A stretch of 64,000 bases of DNA from Bugula neritina. Its lineage: Eukaryota > Bryozoa > Gymnolaemata > Cheilostomatida > Bugulidae. Below are positions 12,588 to 25,638 of this stretch, piece after piece; position 1 is the stretch's first letter, and each line of letters opens with the position of its first letter. The stretch lies in the NCBI GenBank assembly GCA_964035545.1, contig OZ037769.1, forward strand, positions 15,099,133 to 15,163,132, written 5' to 3'. Under the pieces are notes generated by a model. It ran no database searches. It was not told where the DNA came from and saw only the letters and a list, made by a program, of their open reading frames with translations. The position numbers and the translations under genes are program-made.

Positions 12588-14089
12588 GTCATTGTCATTA
12601 GCTGCCCTTCGTGTCCGAAGATGACTTCCGGTGAATCATGGTCCTCCATTTACATCTGTCTTTGCTGAGAGATTGCCAGCTACCAATAGGGATCTTCAGG
12701 TCTTTTAGATTGCGTTTAACGGTATCTTTGAATCTCAGTCGCGGCCTGCCAACACCACGGGTGCCTCCTTTCAGTTGTGAATAGAGAATTTGTTTAGGTA
12801 ATCTAGAATTATCCATTCGATGCACATGACCAGCCCATCTCAGGTTTTTTTGAATGAGTAGTTCATACATGCTGGGTAGATTTGCCTGTGCTAGAGTCTC
12901 CTCATTCGAGATGAAATCCCACCACTTCACGTTCAAGATCTGGCGTAGATGTCTCATCATATAGGTGTTGAATTTGTGAGCGGCTATCCTGTATACAGGC
13001 CAGGCCTCCGCTCCATAGAGCAGAGATCGGACAGGACAATGGCTCTGTACACTGTACACTTGGTCTTGAATGACAGATCCTTATTGTACCACACTTTGGT
13101 CTTTAGTCTGCCGAATGAGATTGAAGCATTGGACATCCTTGTATGAATCTCTTCATCCATCTTGTTGTTGCACATCACTGTAGACCCAAGATATTTAAAC
13201 TTATTGACGTTGGCAAGGTCTACATTATCTATGCAGATACTGTCACCACTGTCATGGGCTCCAGGTGCCGGTTGGTAAAGCATTTCCGTTTTCTTGATAT
13301 TGATCTTCAGACCAAAAGCTTTGGAAGCTCTGGCGAATCTGTCGACTAATTCCTGTGCATCGTCATGGCTGTGTGCAACGAAGGCAGTGTCGTCAGCAAA
13401 CATGAGTTCTCTAACCAATACTTTCTGTGTTCTTGTTGTTGACTTGTATTGGTTCACATTGAACAGATCAGCTCCAGGTCTACTTTGAATCCAGACGCCT
13501 TTATCACAGTTTTCAAATGCGTGCTGTAGAACAGCCGATAAGAAAATAGAGAATAGCGTTGGAGCCAACACACATCCTTGTTTCACACCATTGTTGACCT
13601 GGAACGACTCAGATAACTCCTCCTTCAGCTTGACTGAGGCCTTCATGCCAGTATGGAGAGCGCTGATAAGATTGGTGAAGTGACTGGGAAAACCGAGTTT
13701 CTGTAAGATCTTCCACAGGGTCGCCCGATCAACAGTATCGAACGCTTTGGTGAAGTCAATGAAGACCATGTACAGGGGCATATTTTGCTCGATGCATTTT
13801 TCCTGTATCTGCTTCAGTGCAAATATCATGTCTGCTGTTCCCCTTCCACTACGGAATCCACACTGAGTCTCGGGTCGGAAGTTTTCTGCATATGATGTAA
13901 GTCTATTTAGAAGGACACGAGCAAAAACTTTGCCGGGAATTGAGAGCAGGGAGATACCTCTGTAGTTGCCGCACAGCTTCCGATCACCCTTTTTGAAGAT
14001 GGTTATAAGCTGGGCATCTTTCCAATCTTGAGGGACTACAGCAGTTTTCTATGCCTCCTTTATTATCTCATGGAGAGTACTTATATATA
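12588..14089 (-). mobile_element. 5'-truncated non-LTR retrotransposon (LINE) with target-site duplication
   Basis: Minus-strand reverse transcriptase homology fills this interval. It is bounded by a 14-bp direct repeat TATTGCATATATAT (12574-12587 and 14090-14103), which I read as the target-site duplication. Domains in order: the CGFRSGRGTAD finger block, DFTKAFDTV (motif A), NNGVKQGCVLAPTLF (motif B), LMFADDTAFVAH (catalytic motif C), KYLGS, and a C-terminal RWAGHVHRMD / GRPRLRFKD block common in animal LINEs. The 5' part, including any endonuclease, is missing. A TAG at 14049-14051 and a frameshift near 13021-13040 break the frame. The terminal tail is TGAC-like and not poly(A). Confidence 0.9.
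12598..14048 (-). pseudogene. LINE reverse transcriptase fragment, frameshifted
   Basis: The first segment is open from just inside the TAG at 14049 down to 12984. It holds the palm motifs, with FADD as the catalytic motif (the usual form is F/YADD). A one-base slip near 13021-13040 moves the frame, and homology continues as the LLYGAEAWPVY block to a stop at 12598. In life this enzyme would copy element RNA at the target site. This copy is dead. Clade assignment (RTE, CR1/jockey or other) is not possible from this fragment by eye. Confidence 0.9.
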
Positions 14090-14092
14090 TAT

Positions 14093-14097
<5 letters not shown>

Positions 14098-14164
<67 letters not shown>
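14098..14164. repeat. (TA)n microsatellite beside the LINE insertion site
   Basis: Nearly pure alternating TA, continuous with the right-hand target duplication of the LINE. The left-hand copy is only a short TA run, so expansion probably followed insertion or already existed on this side. Confidence 0.95.
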
Positions 14165-14168
<4 letters not shown>

Positions 14169-14215
14169 ATATTCTTTGGGTATACTATTATATGAATAAT
14201 TAGCATAATTCATGT

Positions 14216-15448
14216 AAAACCCCATGGGTAAATAAATCAATAATCAGCATATAATAATATAGCTTTTAGTTTAATCTCGCTACAATGTGATGCAATAAAA
14301 CGTGAAATGTTGGTTAATTATTGCAGGAAACATTAGTGTAACGTAAAGCACTAAAACAGCATCTTTCTAATAATAAACTTTCAATTCTACATGACTTTCA
14401 GTTATTAAAGTTCTGTCTTGCAGTCTATTTTGGAGCAAATAAATATAATATTGGTATGAAAATTATACAAAAAAATTTGACCGGTTGATAGTATACAATA
14501 ATATAGGATTTTTATTGTTCCTTGTATCTTCACAGTGCGTTCAGATCTGTTTCAACATGTTACTTATAATTGTGTCAGGAATATGTTCTAATATCATCTT
14601 TAAGTAGGCCTACACGTCTGTTATGAAGAGCTAAATTTAAATTGAAAGTGATATTGAGGTGATTAATGTTTGCATAGCATAAGATATTTTCATTTATACC
14701 AATAGATTCACTGACACAGGATTGTAATATGATTACTATGGAAGCTAAAATAAAAACTAATTCCATGCAATTAAAATAGGTTTCTTAGACATAAAAAATA
14801 ATTTCATACATACTGCAGCATAAAATGCAATCTAAATAGAATATTGTTAAAAATACAATTTCCTGAAAAGATAAATTAAGAAAAGTGGAGAAAAAAACAA
14901 AAAATCTAAGTATGTGAAAACTATTTTGATTGAGAAAGTTTGGTTTTCTTATTAGTCAGGAGGCTGACTAAATTTCCAAATGCATTGTGGATAAAATAAA
15001 CAAATAATTAGGCATACAATCATATGAAGTTATATATAATATAAATCATATCCTCTCAATAAAAGCAAATTTCGAAGAAATACAAAGTCCTTTCAAAAAT
15101 TGATGTCACTGAGAACTGACCAAAACTACTCTCTTTAGATGTTAAGTATGATAAGTAATAAAACACAATAAACTGAAGAATTATAACAATAAATTAACAT
15201 GTATGTGAAAACAGAGCCAAAAGTTACATCAATGAGAGTATCATAATGATATACGTAGTGTGTTTGTTAAAACAGAATCAACTACTCAACAATAGATTGC
15301 AGCAAAATTCTACACGCTGAAAACAGCCAAACACAAAGGCTTGACAAGGGTGGGAGACACAAGGAAAAGGGAAAATATGTCACTCAAGAAAGAACAACTC
15401 CTTGTTTGAAAGTTGTGCAAGATGTCAGATGTGTGGAGAATATTTCTG
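14216..15448. other. Gene-free stretch downstream of TPR paralogue 2
   Basis: No credible gene. A minus-strand frame at 14575-14766 looks weakly like a signal peptide but has no supporting homology or splice context. The 3' UTR of the TPR gene probably occupies the last few hundred bases. Confidence 0.5.
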
Positions 15449-18400
15449 TTAGAAATGATTGCTTAGGATTTTAATAAGATGCAATGAGTCAGAGAGTTGT
15501 AGAAGGTCTGTCTTCATTCGTTTAATAGAAGAGTTTGTATTAACATTGAGGAGATTGTTAAAGTTGTCAAGAGATCTTTGACAATGTTCAATAGACTGAG
15601 TCACATGACCAGTGTGCAGAAATAGATGGGATATGGACATGTGAACTTTTCCAAGAGACAAAATGGCCTTTCTGGTTTTAGGAAGGGACTGATACAGACA
15701 GAGAGCAGAGTACAACCAACACCAACTCTTCTTGTATGATGACATCAGCATGTAACATCTACCCATCTGGTGGCAGTTGTCAGCCTGCTCCATGCTATGA
15801 TCAGCACCTTCAGAAATAGCAATCTGCAGAAACTTAGCAGCTCTTCTGTAATTTGATGTTTTGATGTAATCTGCTGATATTCTGTTGAGGACTTTGGACA
15901 GACATTGATTACTCAATACAGGAGTATAGCAAAGGAACAGACAGTCTTCATATCTGTTGTATTTTAAGTAAATGCCTATAATAGAAGAGATCACAGCTGT
16001 AAGATCAGGATGTGCTGAATCTTCACCATAAACAGCTTTCAGTATTTCCATTACCTTAGAGTAATATTCTAGTGCTGTGTCATAGTTACCTAATTGTTTG
16101 TGTACATTACCAATATTACCATAGGTGATAGCTATGCTAGAGTGGTTTGCATGTTCACCATAAACAGCCTTCATCATCTCCAGTGACTTGGTGTGATATT
16201 CTAGTGCTGTGACATAGTTACCTAGTTCTGTGTGCACATTGCCAATTTCATTATACATGTTTGCTATACTAGAGTGGTTTGTATGTTCACCATAAACAGC
16301 TTTATCCATCTCCAGTGACTCAGAAAGATATTCTAATGCTGTGCTATTTTCACATTCATGTCTGCACACACTTCCTAAGTTGTTCAGAATTGTGGATTTT
16401 GCTATCATATACTCTCTTGCACTATTTAAAAACTTTCTTTCACATAACGTTCTGCAAATAGAAAGAGACTGCATCAGGTAAGACTTGGCTTCAGCTAGAT
16501 TTGATGAGTGACTATTAGTTTTACCCAATGAGTAGAAGAGATAAGATATGAATTGAAACAGAAATAGCATATAATCTGGCAATTCAGTAGAAGCGTCTAC
16601 CTTTCTTAGTATGTATTCAGTGAGAGATTTGTTCTCATCTATCATTAGCTTTTCTTCTAGTTTAGACTTTATCTGAATGAGAATATTCCTGACAGGTTTA
16701 TATCTACTCAGCCTGTTCATACAGTCAGCTATAAGCCTCTTACACTGTAGTATACCAAACCAATTTGTTTCACAACTGATTAACTAACTCAGGTAGTCAA
16801 TGGCAAGACTTTGATGATCAGCAGTCATCAATATATGACAGCACATTTTCAAATACTTTTTCTCTAGATAATCTGATTTTTTTGTGTTGTATTTTGATCT
16901 TATACATTTCACAAACTCCTCATACCCTACGCTTCTGATATCAACACCTGAACCAGCAGATATGTACTTTAAGGCTGTGTTTGAGTCTTCAACATAACAC
17001 AATACTTCACAGATTGTCATATAATCATGTTTATCTGTCACCAAGTCACTGGAAATCACTAATTTCAGGTATTCACTCATAGTCTTCTCCTTTAATGTTG
17101 ACAGTAGTTTGTTTCCTCTGTGCATACTTGATACGATGGATTGTTTTAATGGAATCAGTATTGAGCCAAACATCACAAATATCTTCCTTGGTACATAATA
17201 ATGTTTGCTTTTTCCACTTGCACTTTTCATCTCAGCAGTTGGAGTACTTAATAAAATTTCAGCTTTTTGAGTTCCCATCATGACATATGCAATAGTTCTC
17301 ATGTAAACTGAGAGTCCCAAAATAATGTGAAAGTGTCTCAGACTTTCTTTGGAAATTATCCCAAACTGAAAAAATGCCTCATAAACCTTCCATGGAAAGT
17401 TTAGCTGTAAACAAAGGGCAATGTTTAGATTAGTAGCCAACAGAGTTACGTAACGGAAAATGTCTTCTTTTACTTTCACATTTCCTCCAACAAAAGTTGT
17501 AAATTCAAATTCAGGGAGAAAATCATATTTTTGTAAATCTAGAGAAAGTCTTTCCAGCCTCTTCTGTTTGATTTTATAATCATTGTGAGCTGTGGCTTTC
17601 TCATATGTAACTATTTCTTCCATAAATCTGTCATGTAACTGTGCCCCATCATCAGAACAGTATATCAATTGTGATGTGATAAGCAGATCTGAAAGACTCG
17701 CTATAGTTCTTCAGGTGGTGACATCACTTCCTCTTTGTACAGTTTTACTGCTTGCTCAACTGTGAAAGTGAGAGATCTACCCAATCCATTTCCTGTTGGT
17801 ATATTACCAGCATTTGGTGTGAGACCATCTATTCTATATCCTACTGGGCAGATTTCACTGAGACAGTAAGGAGGGTTTTCATGTTTAATGTTGAAGGTTT
17901 TTAATGGAGACTCATTGAGGTTAGTTATTCTAAAATATGTGTCAACAGCCAACTGAGTAAAATAAGTTTTCTCATTCTCATTTTCAATGAGAAATGCGTA
18001 TTCAAGGTCAGAATATGGAGTTGCCTCACCACGAGCTACTGAGCCCAAAGCAACTACAGAAAAATTACAGGGTGGCTCTACTTTCCACCTTTTAAGCAAC
18101 CCTGTACTTGAGTTTATCGAGGAACAAGAAAATTCTACAAATTCTTTGGAACACTCCTCACTACTTGCAAATACATCATTAGACAACTGAGTAGATATTT
18201 CTAAATTAGCATCACTAAACACATTGTCTGTGTCCAACAACTCTACATCACTACTCAAACTTTCAAAGTTAATGATTGTATTCTCTCAATATTCTTTCAG
18301 CTGTTGTTTGTGTTTTCTTGTCAATTCTTGATGTTCTGTAAAAGTGAGTGGATGTTTTCCTTTGTACCATTTGTTTTCTATTTCATATACTTTTTGGTAT

Positions 18401-18453
18401 CTCTGACTGTTTTGTGAATCTATAGTTTGCAGGTGGTTTGCTATTCCATGACT
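15449..18453 (-). pseudogene. Nucleotidyltransferase-TPR gene, paralogue 2, nearly full length with three lesions
   Basis: The minus-strand exon starts at acceptor GTAG/AGTCATGG (18454/18453) and runs about 1,000 codons to a stop at 15449. The N-terminal domain carries G-S-x10-D-x-E (GSVARGEATPYSDLEY, 18001-18045), the active-site signature of the polymerase-beta-like nucleotidyltransferase superfamily, closest to the DUF294/GlnD type. A helical middle region follows. The C-terminal 423 codons hold at least three 42-residue kinesin-light-chain-type TPRs (units near ALEYHTKSLEMMKAVYGE) and more degenerate helical pairs. Lesions: TGA for an Arg codon in KEY(R)ENT near 18285, a 2-bp TA insertion near 17702, and TAG for Trp near 16785. 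All are single small events, so a recent pseudogene, a segregating null allele or base-call error are all possible. Enzymatic product and partners are unknown. Confidence 0.8.
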
Positions 18454-19054
18454 CTACATCACAAAGGAAAGACAACTGCTTATAATCACATGTATATATC
18501 AACTGTTGTATAAATTATACATTATATATCTAATAATCTCTTTAAATTTCAATACTCAAGCAACTGTAGAACTTTCCTATATAGGAATATAAAGTTAAAG
18601 TTGAATGCTTCAGCAACTTTAGACTGTGGAGTTTATTATAGCAATTATATAAGAGCATCAAAGAACGTATTATGTAAATCTTCAAGTGTATAACACAACT
18701 TTTTTTGCAACTTCATTTTGGTTGCATTTTGGTCTGCGCATGCAAAATATATAACGACAATTTATTACCAAACAAGCTCATATTGCACTTTAACTCCAGT
18801 TTAATGCTGACTCACAATCATGATTGGCAGAGTTTTGTAAAATGACTGCTTTTATATACCTATATATACACCGCAGCAGATCGGCTTCATATACACCTAT
18901 ACTGTATTTATTAACTTTTAATTAGTTTATTGAATTATTATCATTATTTAAATAATATATTATAATGTAACAATTGCAAACCTTGTGTTTTCATTCTCAA
19001 TATGCTATTTTTCTAATTTTCAATCAGTATTGAGTTGTGTTTATGTACTTTTAC
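18454..19054. other. Stretch upstream of paralogue 2
   Basis: Expected to hold an intron. I searched the minus strand for a match to the first exon of paralogue 1 and found none here or up to 25 kb. Confidence 0.4.
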
Positions 19055-19870
19055 TGAAAAAAGTTTTGAGTTTCAGCTGCTAACACTCGTCAGAATACAG
19101 CTTTTTTATAGTTTTACTGAAACTCGGTGAAATTGTATCCATGCGGAAGCTTACTTTCTGAAAGTGAATTCTGACTGAAGTAATCGTTTTTCGATGCCCT
19201 TTGAAAAAATCGTGAATTAATAAAGCTGCGTGTACATAAGCTGATTTTTCATTCAACTTGACCGATAAACTGTATATAACGATTTTTTAGGATTTTTAGG
19301 ATTTATCGGCTGATTTTGCTTTTGGCTAATTTTTGAAACAATTTTCAGAATTGAATATGTTCAATTTTTTGCTGATTTTCTGTTGAACCAGTCAATTAAA
19401 AGCTGACAGCTTAAAGTTGCGTTTATACCTCTGCTGAAAAAAGTACCGAGTTTAAGTTAATAATGCTTGTCTGGGTACCCCTTTATAGTCAAACTGAAAC
19501 TCGTTGAAATTATATTGATGCGGTTGCTCACTTTCTGAAATTGAAATTTGACTCGCATAACAGCTATTTGATGCCCTTTGTAAACGTCGTGAATTGGTGA
19601 AGCAGACAGCATAAAAGCAATAATTGAAAAGGCGTAGGCTTTATAATTATAACCGTATAAGTACGTTGTCTAATCGCCAAAGTAATAACTAAATAACGAT
19701 GTTTACAAGGAGTTATTACTCCTATTCTAAAATTGGCCGATTAAGTTATCACAGTACAAAAATTTTTACGAGTGGCTTTTACAATGCAATGCAACTCGGT
19801 GAAATTTCAACTTGGCCAAATTGAAATCTTGACCGAAAATCGTGAAGGTATAAAGGCAACTTAAAAGTAA
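19055..19870. repeat. Diverged tandem/dispersed repeat cluster
   Basis: Two related units (19055-19230 and 19430-19615) share CTGAAACTCG.TGAAATT, a TACTTTCTGAAA-like block, GATGCCCTTTG and CGTGAATT. A third unit (19735-19870) carries AAGTTATCACA, TGCAACTCGGTGAAATTTC and AAAATCGTGAAGGTAT. The second and third units recur in the same order at 45543-45935. Non-coding. Confidence 0.8.
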
Positions 19871-22800
19871 TAATTGAGAAAGCCCAGGTGATATATTATC
19901 AGTATATATTTTCCTAGAATGTTGTTTAGCAGCATAAAAAAACTGCCTATGCACAACATACTTTGCATCTGTTTAGTATCTCGTAATTAGACATAAAAAA
20001 ATCAAAGCCAATTATAAGGCAAAAGACCATAATACTGTACTATCATTGGATAGTTCTTCATCAATAAACAGGTAGTCGCCAGTGGTGGATATGAACCCCT
20101 CCTAGATGTTTCTCGTACTTCCTCCTCAAAAAACATTTTCATTAAGCCAAAAAGAAATAACAATACACCTTTTTAGTTGACACTTTTTAATTTCTGACTG
20201 ATATTTCACCTTATTTCCAATTATAATTAACTTTTAACCGGCACTTTTCTTTGTAGTAATTCCTACCCTTTAGACTGTGTACTTTGAAATGAGTCTGTTT
20301 TACTCGTTACATAAAGTATAGTTGCACTGGCTACAGGTTGACACAAAAGCAAGCCTATCTTGATAAAATCATGCGCAAATGTAGAAACTACCGAGGAGTT
20401 TGTTCCTCATAATTAGAAATTGACAAATTATTTTTAATCCGTTTGAAAGCATCTGGTTAGGGAAGCATATGCCGCGTTCAATTTGTTATTCTAGCATTAA
20501 CAATAACAGAATGCAATAATTATAAGTTTATGAAAGTAATTTGTTTTCTTTCTAATTACAAATATAATATTTTAGTATAATATATTGTAAATTTATAAGG
20601 CTTGCATTAGGAATAACGCAGCTAAAACATCATTTTCCTTAAAGTCTTAAAAATATATAAGTATAACATAATACACTATGCCAATAAACTTATTAAAGTA
20701 CCAAGCAAGCTTAGCTAGTTTAAGAAAAATTACACTAGGTAAATTCCCATTATTTATAGAATGCTTGCTGATATTAGCTTTTGATGTAATTAAAGTAAAT
20801 TATTATTTATCTTTCTAGCTAAGGATTTCTTGCCGTAAGTTTTGCTTTTATGCATGGAGAAATGTCGTAACAAACGAGTTAAATTTTTATAGCACATAAA
20901 AATGTAATCTATAAGTCGAAGGTATTTAAACTTAGCCATTAACTCATTTTAATTAGCAATGTAGCCTAAATCTAATACAATACAAAATATATACCAGTAT
21001 ATATAATATATTTTTACCATGCTGTTAATTACAGTATTTGTTAAACAAATTTTATGCTCATTAATTAAATGCAACAAATATTTATAAAATACTAATAATG
21101 TTGAATAAATAAATTTAATAATTCCTTTTCTATTTAAATGGCTGCATAATTTCTTGCAAGGTTGTATAAAGGAGTTGTGGCCTACAACTTATTATGTGTT
21201 CAATTGCCACATATGTCTTAGGAAGAAGAAAACTCCCCAAAAATTCTTGGTTTGAAAATTCTAGTATAATTAAAATCACTTAATATATGTCTTTGAAATG
21301 CATTTTGCCACTCTGCAAAATTGCAGGAACAAATATTGCATGAAGTAATAAATGATTTATGAAGTAATTAACAAACCAATGTAAAAACTGTTGTTGTATA
21401 TAGAACACAACATATTGATTTTCTTCAATTTCCACATCAAATCTATATATTCAATTATATCTAACCAATGCTAATAAACTAAACATGCATGCATACAAAT
21501 ATTTGCATCATATGCAAGTAATATTAGCTAATTAGCAACTATAGCATTTTTTTCATTATTTTTATTGCTTGCATATGTCTAAGTATTATTAAAATAAGGT
21601 TTTTATTTGCAACTTTGCACCACAAATTACATAAAATCTAAAAACTTGAGTTGTGACATGCATTAGGGCTACCTATACACAAATAGACCTTCATAAAACT
21701 CTCAATGATTTTATTCAACTCATGTATGCAAAAGTTTTGCATTAAAACAATTCTTCTAAATCACCCTAGAGCAGGAAATTATTACAAAAACAGCTTCTCA
21801 TATATAATCTTTCTCCAGATTAATTTTTTTTCCTGTATTTAAACTAACTTAGCAAGTGAAGATTGTGATATCACTCAGGTAATCACATATATATTATTCA
21901 TAGCTGTAATACTTTAGCAATGAATAGATCATGTTTAATTTCCACTCTACCTAGCAGTTTTTCAGAATTATAGAGCTATGTATATCGTGAAATTGGAATA
22001 GCCTAATAGTTTTACATGTGTTTATAGCTAGACAAATTAACTTAAAAAGCTTACAATAATTAGATGATATTTGCATTCTTTTGAAGGTTATGGTGAAGCT
22101 ACTGCAAAACTGGCCATTAGTTTAGCATAATATGCAATGCCACGCAAAAGCATGCCAAACGAGCAATGTTTATTTACCTTACCAGTGCAATTTTATCACC
22201 TTAAACACAAAAGCAAGTATAAAATACACATCCATATTAGATTAACTGTCAAGTTAAAAAAAGACAACATATATTCATGAGGTCGTTCTGTTTGCACAAG
22301 TACAATTTAGACCAGCTTATTATTTAGATTGCCACAAAAATATGACGTAAGATATGTCTTTAATCATTATTTTGATATTCACTGGTTGAAGATATTTTTT
22401 ATATCCTAATATGTAAATATTGTACATAAATCTTAAAAATTAACTAGGTGAATAAGGAAAACTGCTAATTTTATGAAACTGTTATGTTAATAAAGACAAT
22501 GGCTATCAACAAATCCCACCAGACCACAAACTAATTGTAAATACTAAAGCAATTATATAGTGCTATGTGTTGATCTAGCCTAGTCAATACACCACAAATA
22601 TGTATTATGACGTACCACATTTTAAGTACTGGGTTACCATTTATTCTAATGGGTATTTGTTTAAACTGTTATATACAGCTTTTTGCACTACCAATATACA
22701 AGCCAGTTGTTATTCTGTCACTTTTTATCTACATCTCTTTTTAATGCCAGTTACTTGTTAGCTTCAGTACAAACAGCTAAACATTCTACTCTACAGCCAA

Positions 22801-24524
22801 TCTTACTGTTAACTCTTGTTTAACAATATGACAAGAATCTAAAAATTTGAGTGTGTTTTAAGTATAATATTCTATCATTATAACTTTTAAATGAAACAAT
22901 AATATGATAAATGCATTATAACTTTCTGAAAAGTTTTTTTGCAAAGTATATGTTTTTGGAAAATAGTTTTACAACATTTGCTAGGAGCATTATATTTATT
23001 CCTATCTAAAATAATTTTGTTTGAACTGCTATGTTTGTAATCATGTAATCAGAAGTAAAGCATCAGTAAAATGAGTATAAGTAGAAGCTTGACAGCTACA
23101 TTAGGCATTGCTACATAGTACATAAATATATGGCCGTATTAAATACTTAGCTGCATTCACAGATAAATGCATGGCTTGGAATTACAATACCATGAATACA
23201 TTATTTATTTAGCTGGGTAACTATACAATTATGCCAAAGTGAAAAGCTTTTGGTTATTAATGCCTGAAATGTCTAACAATCTACTTGGGAAACCACCTTG
23301 TTGTTACAGAGTGAATGAGTTATTTGTTTGGCATTTGGATGATGGCACAAAGAAAGGCTATTTGGTTTGTTACTTGAGACTAGTAGCAAACTGCTTCAGT
23401 CATAGCATCTTAGAAGATTTTGCATCACTTGCTAGAATTGTACATTATTTTAATGTAGCTATTGAAATTAATATCGCACTGAAAACACAGTATTGCAAAA
23501 TCTTAAGCTGTACATAATTATATTATGCATCAAAAAGTACTTCTGCTATTCGACTATCCCAGGTTTATTTTAAACTAGCACTGCCAAAGTGCCTTGACTC
23601 TATTACAGTGTTTACTAGCTAATTTTGTTTTTCTCAATAGTGAAATAGATCTATTGCAAGAAATTAATGACTAGATATAACAATAATGATTTTTACGCAA
23701 GACTTTCGCATCTATATTGCTCATCTGCTAGCTTGAAATACCCCTCTCCTTGGACTAATCTCAGGCTTTTCATTGTTGTTTAAACAGTTTTTAAACTCCT
23801 ATTTCAATAAATCATTACCAACACTGCCTGCATGTATTAATATTCATTAGTGCCATCAATGCACTGTGGAGACAGCACCTGATGTTCTGTATATTACATT
23901 ATAGTACAGAGATATTAAATCCAAAACATCTAAAATAATTGATGCTTCTACCAGATTTTTAGCACACCTATAATATGTATTCCTGTAGTAAATATTAATA
24001 AGATGTTTTAACTGATAGTTTTTATGCCATTATAATAGTTTGATACTATAACTATAACTTGAAACTCTTTAACCAGCACATTGGTTAGTAATATTGCTTC
24101 TTGATATTTAATTGCTGGTTCACAAACTATCAATAATAGGGATGCATATCAAAACTTGACTGCATTCATAATATGATTTTATTGCTAGGTAATGACTAAG
24201 CATGTCTGGCTGATATGAGGTGACTATTTTGTACACTGTTTAACAACATGAGCTTTTTGGGTTCATTTAAAGCATCTGCAAATCTGTATTATACATAATT
24301 ACTGTTAGGGCCAATTAATTAAATTGTTAACCCTGAAATGCTTTTTACACTGTAATACTAAGTAGTAAAAGATATGTATATATATATAAACTGATTGTAA
24401 TTTATACATAAAATTGTACATTTAAAAAAAATCACAAAATACATAATTTATTAGCTAAATTTCAAGGCGTTTTGTAGGTAGTGGGTTAATGTCAATAAAG
24501 TAGAATCCGGGAAGTTGAGTAGCT
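19871..24524. other. 4.6-kb stretch with no recognised gene
   Basis: AT-rich. The only longer frame (23239-23517) starts with GTG, has no recognisable domain and lacks splice context, so I do not call it. No RNA gene or clear repeat pair was seen. Confidence 0.55.
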
Positions 24525-24563
24525 TTATTCAAGAGGAAGGCTCTCCAACAGTTCTACCAAAGC
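24525..24563 (-). CDS. Probable last coding exon of an unidentified minus-strand gene
   Basis: After an acceptor TGTTATTTAG (24564-24565) the minus strand reads ALVELLESLPLE and stops at TAA (24527-24525). The stop overlaps a poly(A)-signal-like AATAAA. The exon begins in phase 0, which matches the phase-0 end of the exon at 25561-25638. The intron between them would be about 1 kb and holds the foldback repeat. This exon lies outside the duplicated block, so copy B does not carry it next to its own exons. Confidence 0.45.
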   Translation of the reverse strand, partial: ALVELLESLPLE

Positions 24564-25004
24564 CTAAATAACATGTATAAAATAAAGGTTATATGCACAA
24601 TTTTTTTTCCAAAACAGCCTGCAACTGTTTTGCTATTGCATATGCCCTATGCCATTCATCAAGTAGAACAATTTTAACCAGGATATCTAGAAAAGTTGAC
24701 ACAAGGGCTTTATAAACTATGTAACAGTAAAACTGTGAGTAGAAATTAATTGACACTAATGAATAATGCTTTAGGTGCTGGCAACAACCATAAAAGAAAA
24801 GTTATATAACAAACAAATAGAAAAAGCACTAAACAAATCAATAGCATTATATACAATTGGGGCACATACATGAAAACAGCAGCTAGTGTCATTTTCTTAA
24901 GACAGCACTATTTTAGGTATTAATTTAAGAAGTATTAGAAAATGCAGAAATTTACTGCAATTGGTTCATTTTATTTAAGTTAGTACATACTGAAGATCTC
25001 AAGT

Positions 25005-25310
25005 TTTTGCTAATGAACATGAGTTTTGGCCCGAAACTAAAAAAATATCAATAAATACACCTAAATAATCAAGGCTCTTTTTAATTTTCTTTGATTTCCT
25101 ATGCTTTTTTTCTAATTACAGCAACTTCTGACTGGGGATCGCCACGGTTAGTTTGTAACAATAGGCAATCCAAATGAAATGAATAAATAGGAAAAAACAT
25201 GAGAAATCATGCAAAATTAAGAAGAACCTTGATTTTTTAGGTGTATTTCTTGATGTCTCACTAATTTTAAGCAAAAAGCATTGTTCATTAGCAGCTAAAA
25301 TGTAAAAATG
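25005..25310. repeat. Imperfect foldback repeat, arms about 125 bp
   Basis: The left arm (about 25005-25125) includes TTTGCTAATGAACATG, AAATACACCTAAATAATC and AAGGCTCTTTTTAATTTT. The right arm (about 25170-25310), in reverse complement, reads CTGCTAATGAACAATG, AAATACACCTAAAAAATC and AAGGTTCTTCTTAATTTT. The arms enclose a short GC-richer centre around 25130-25160 (tggggatcgccacgg). It resembles an old MITE inside the inferred intron. Confidence 0.75.
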
Positions 25311-25560
25311 GCTAAAAACTGCAGATATCTAGTGTGTACTAAATTAAATAAAAGGATTCAATCACCTTTGCAACATAATTCAATAATTGCATGGTCAAGC
25401 AGAATAAACTACAATTAACAGCAACAACAGTGTAATAGTTGCGTAGAAAAGTTGTACTGCAAAAAACTAAAAGAATGCAAAATCTATAAATGTGTGCTAC
25501 CAAGTAAATGCTGAACAGACATCATAAAATAGTGTACGAAATACAAACTATTAAACTTAC

Positions 25561-25638
25561 CTGTTGATCTAATGCAGCCAAAACCTTAAGCTTAGAGTAG
25601 TGGAATGGTGCTGTTCGATGTTGAAATGCTACAAGTAG
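25561..25638 (-). CDS. Probable internal coding exon of the unidentified minus-strand gene (copy A)
   Basis: After an acceptor ATCTTAG (25639-25640), 26 codons (LLVAFQHRTAPFHYSKLKVL, then AALDQQ) run into an ideal donor CAG|GTAAGT (25561/25560). The exon is phase 0 at both ends, and the frame continues into 24525-24563. The copy in block B (48391-48468) keeps the frame with one Phe-to-Tyr change. Not recognised as any family. Confidence 0.5.

Noticed and set aside
23239-23517. 92-codon plus-strand frame
   Set aside because: No ATG at the start, no recognised domain, no splice context and no paralogue in the window.
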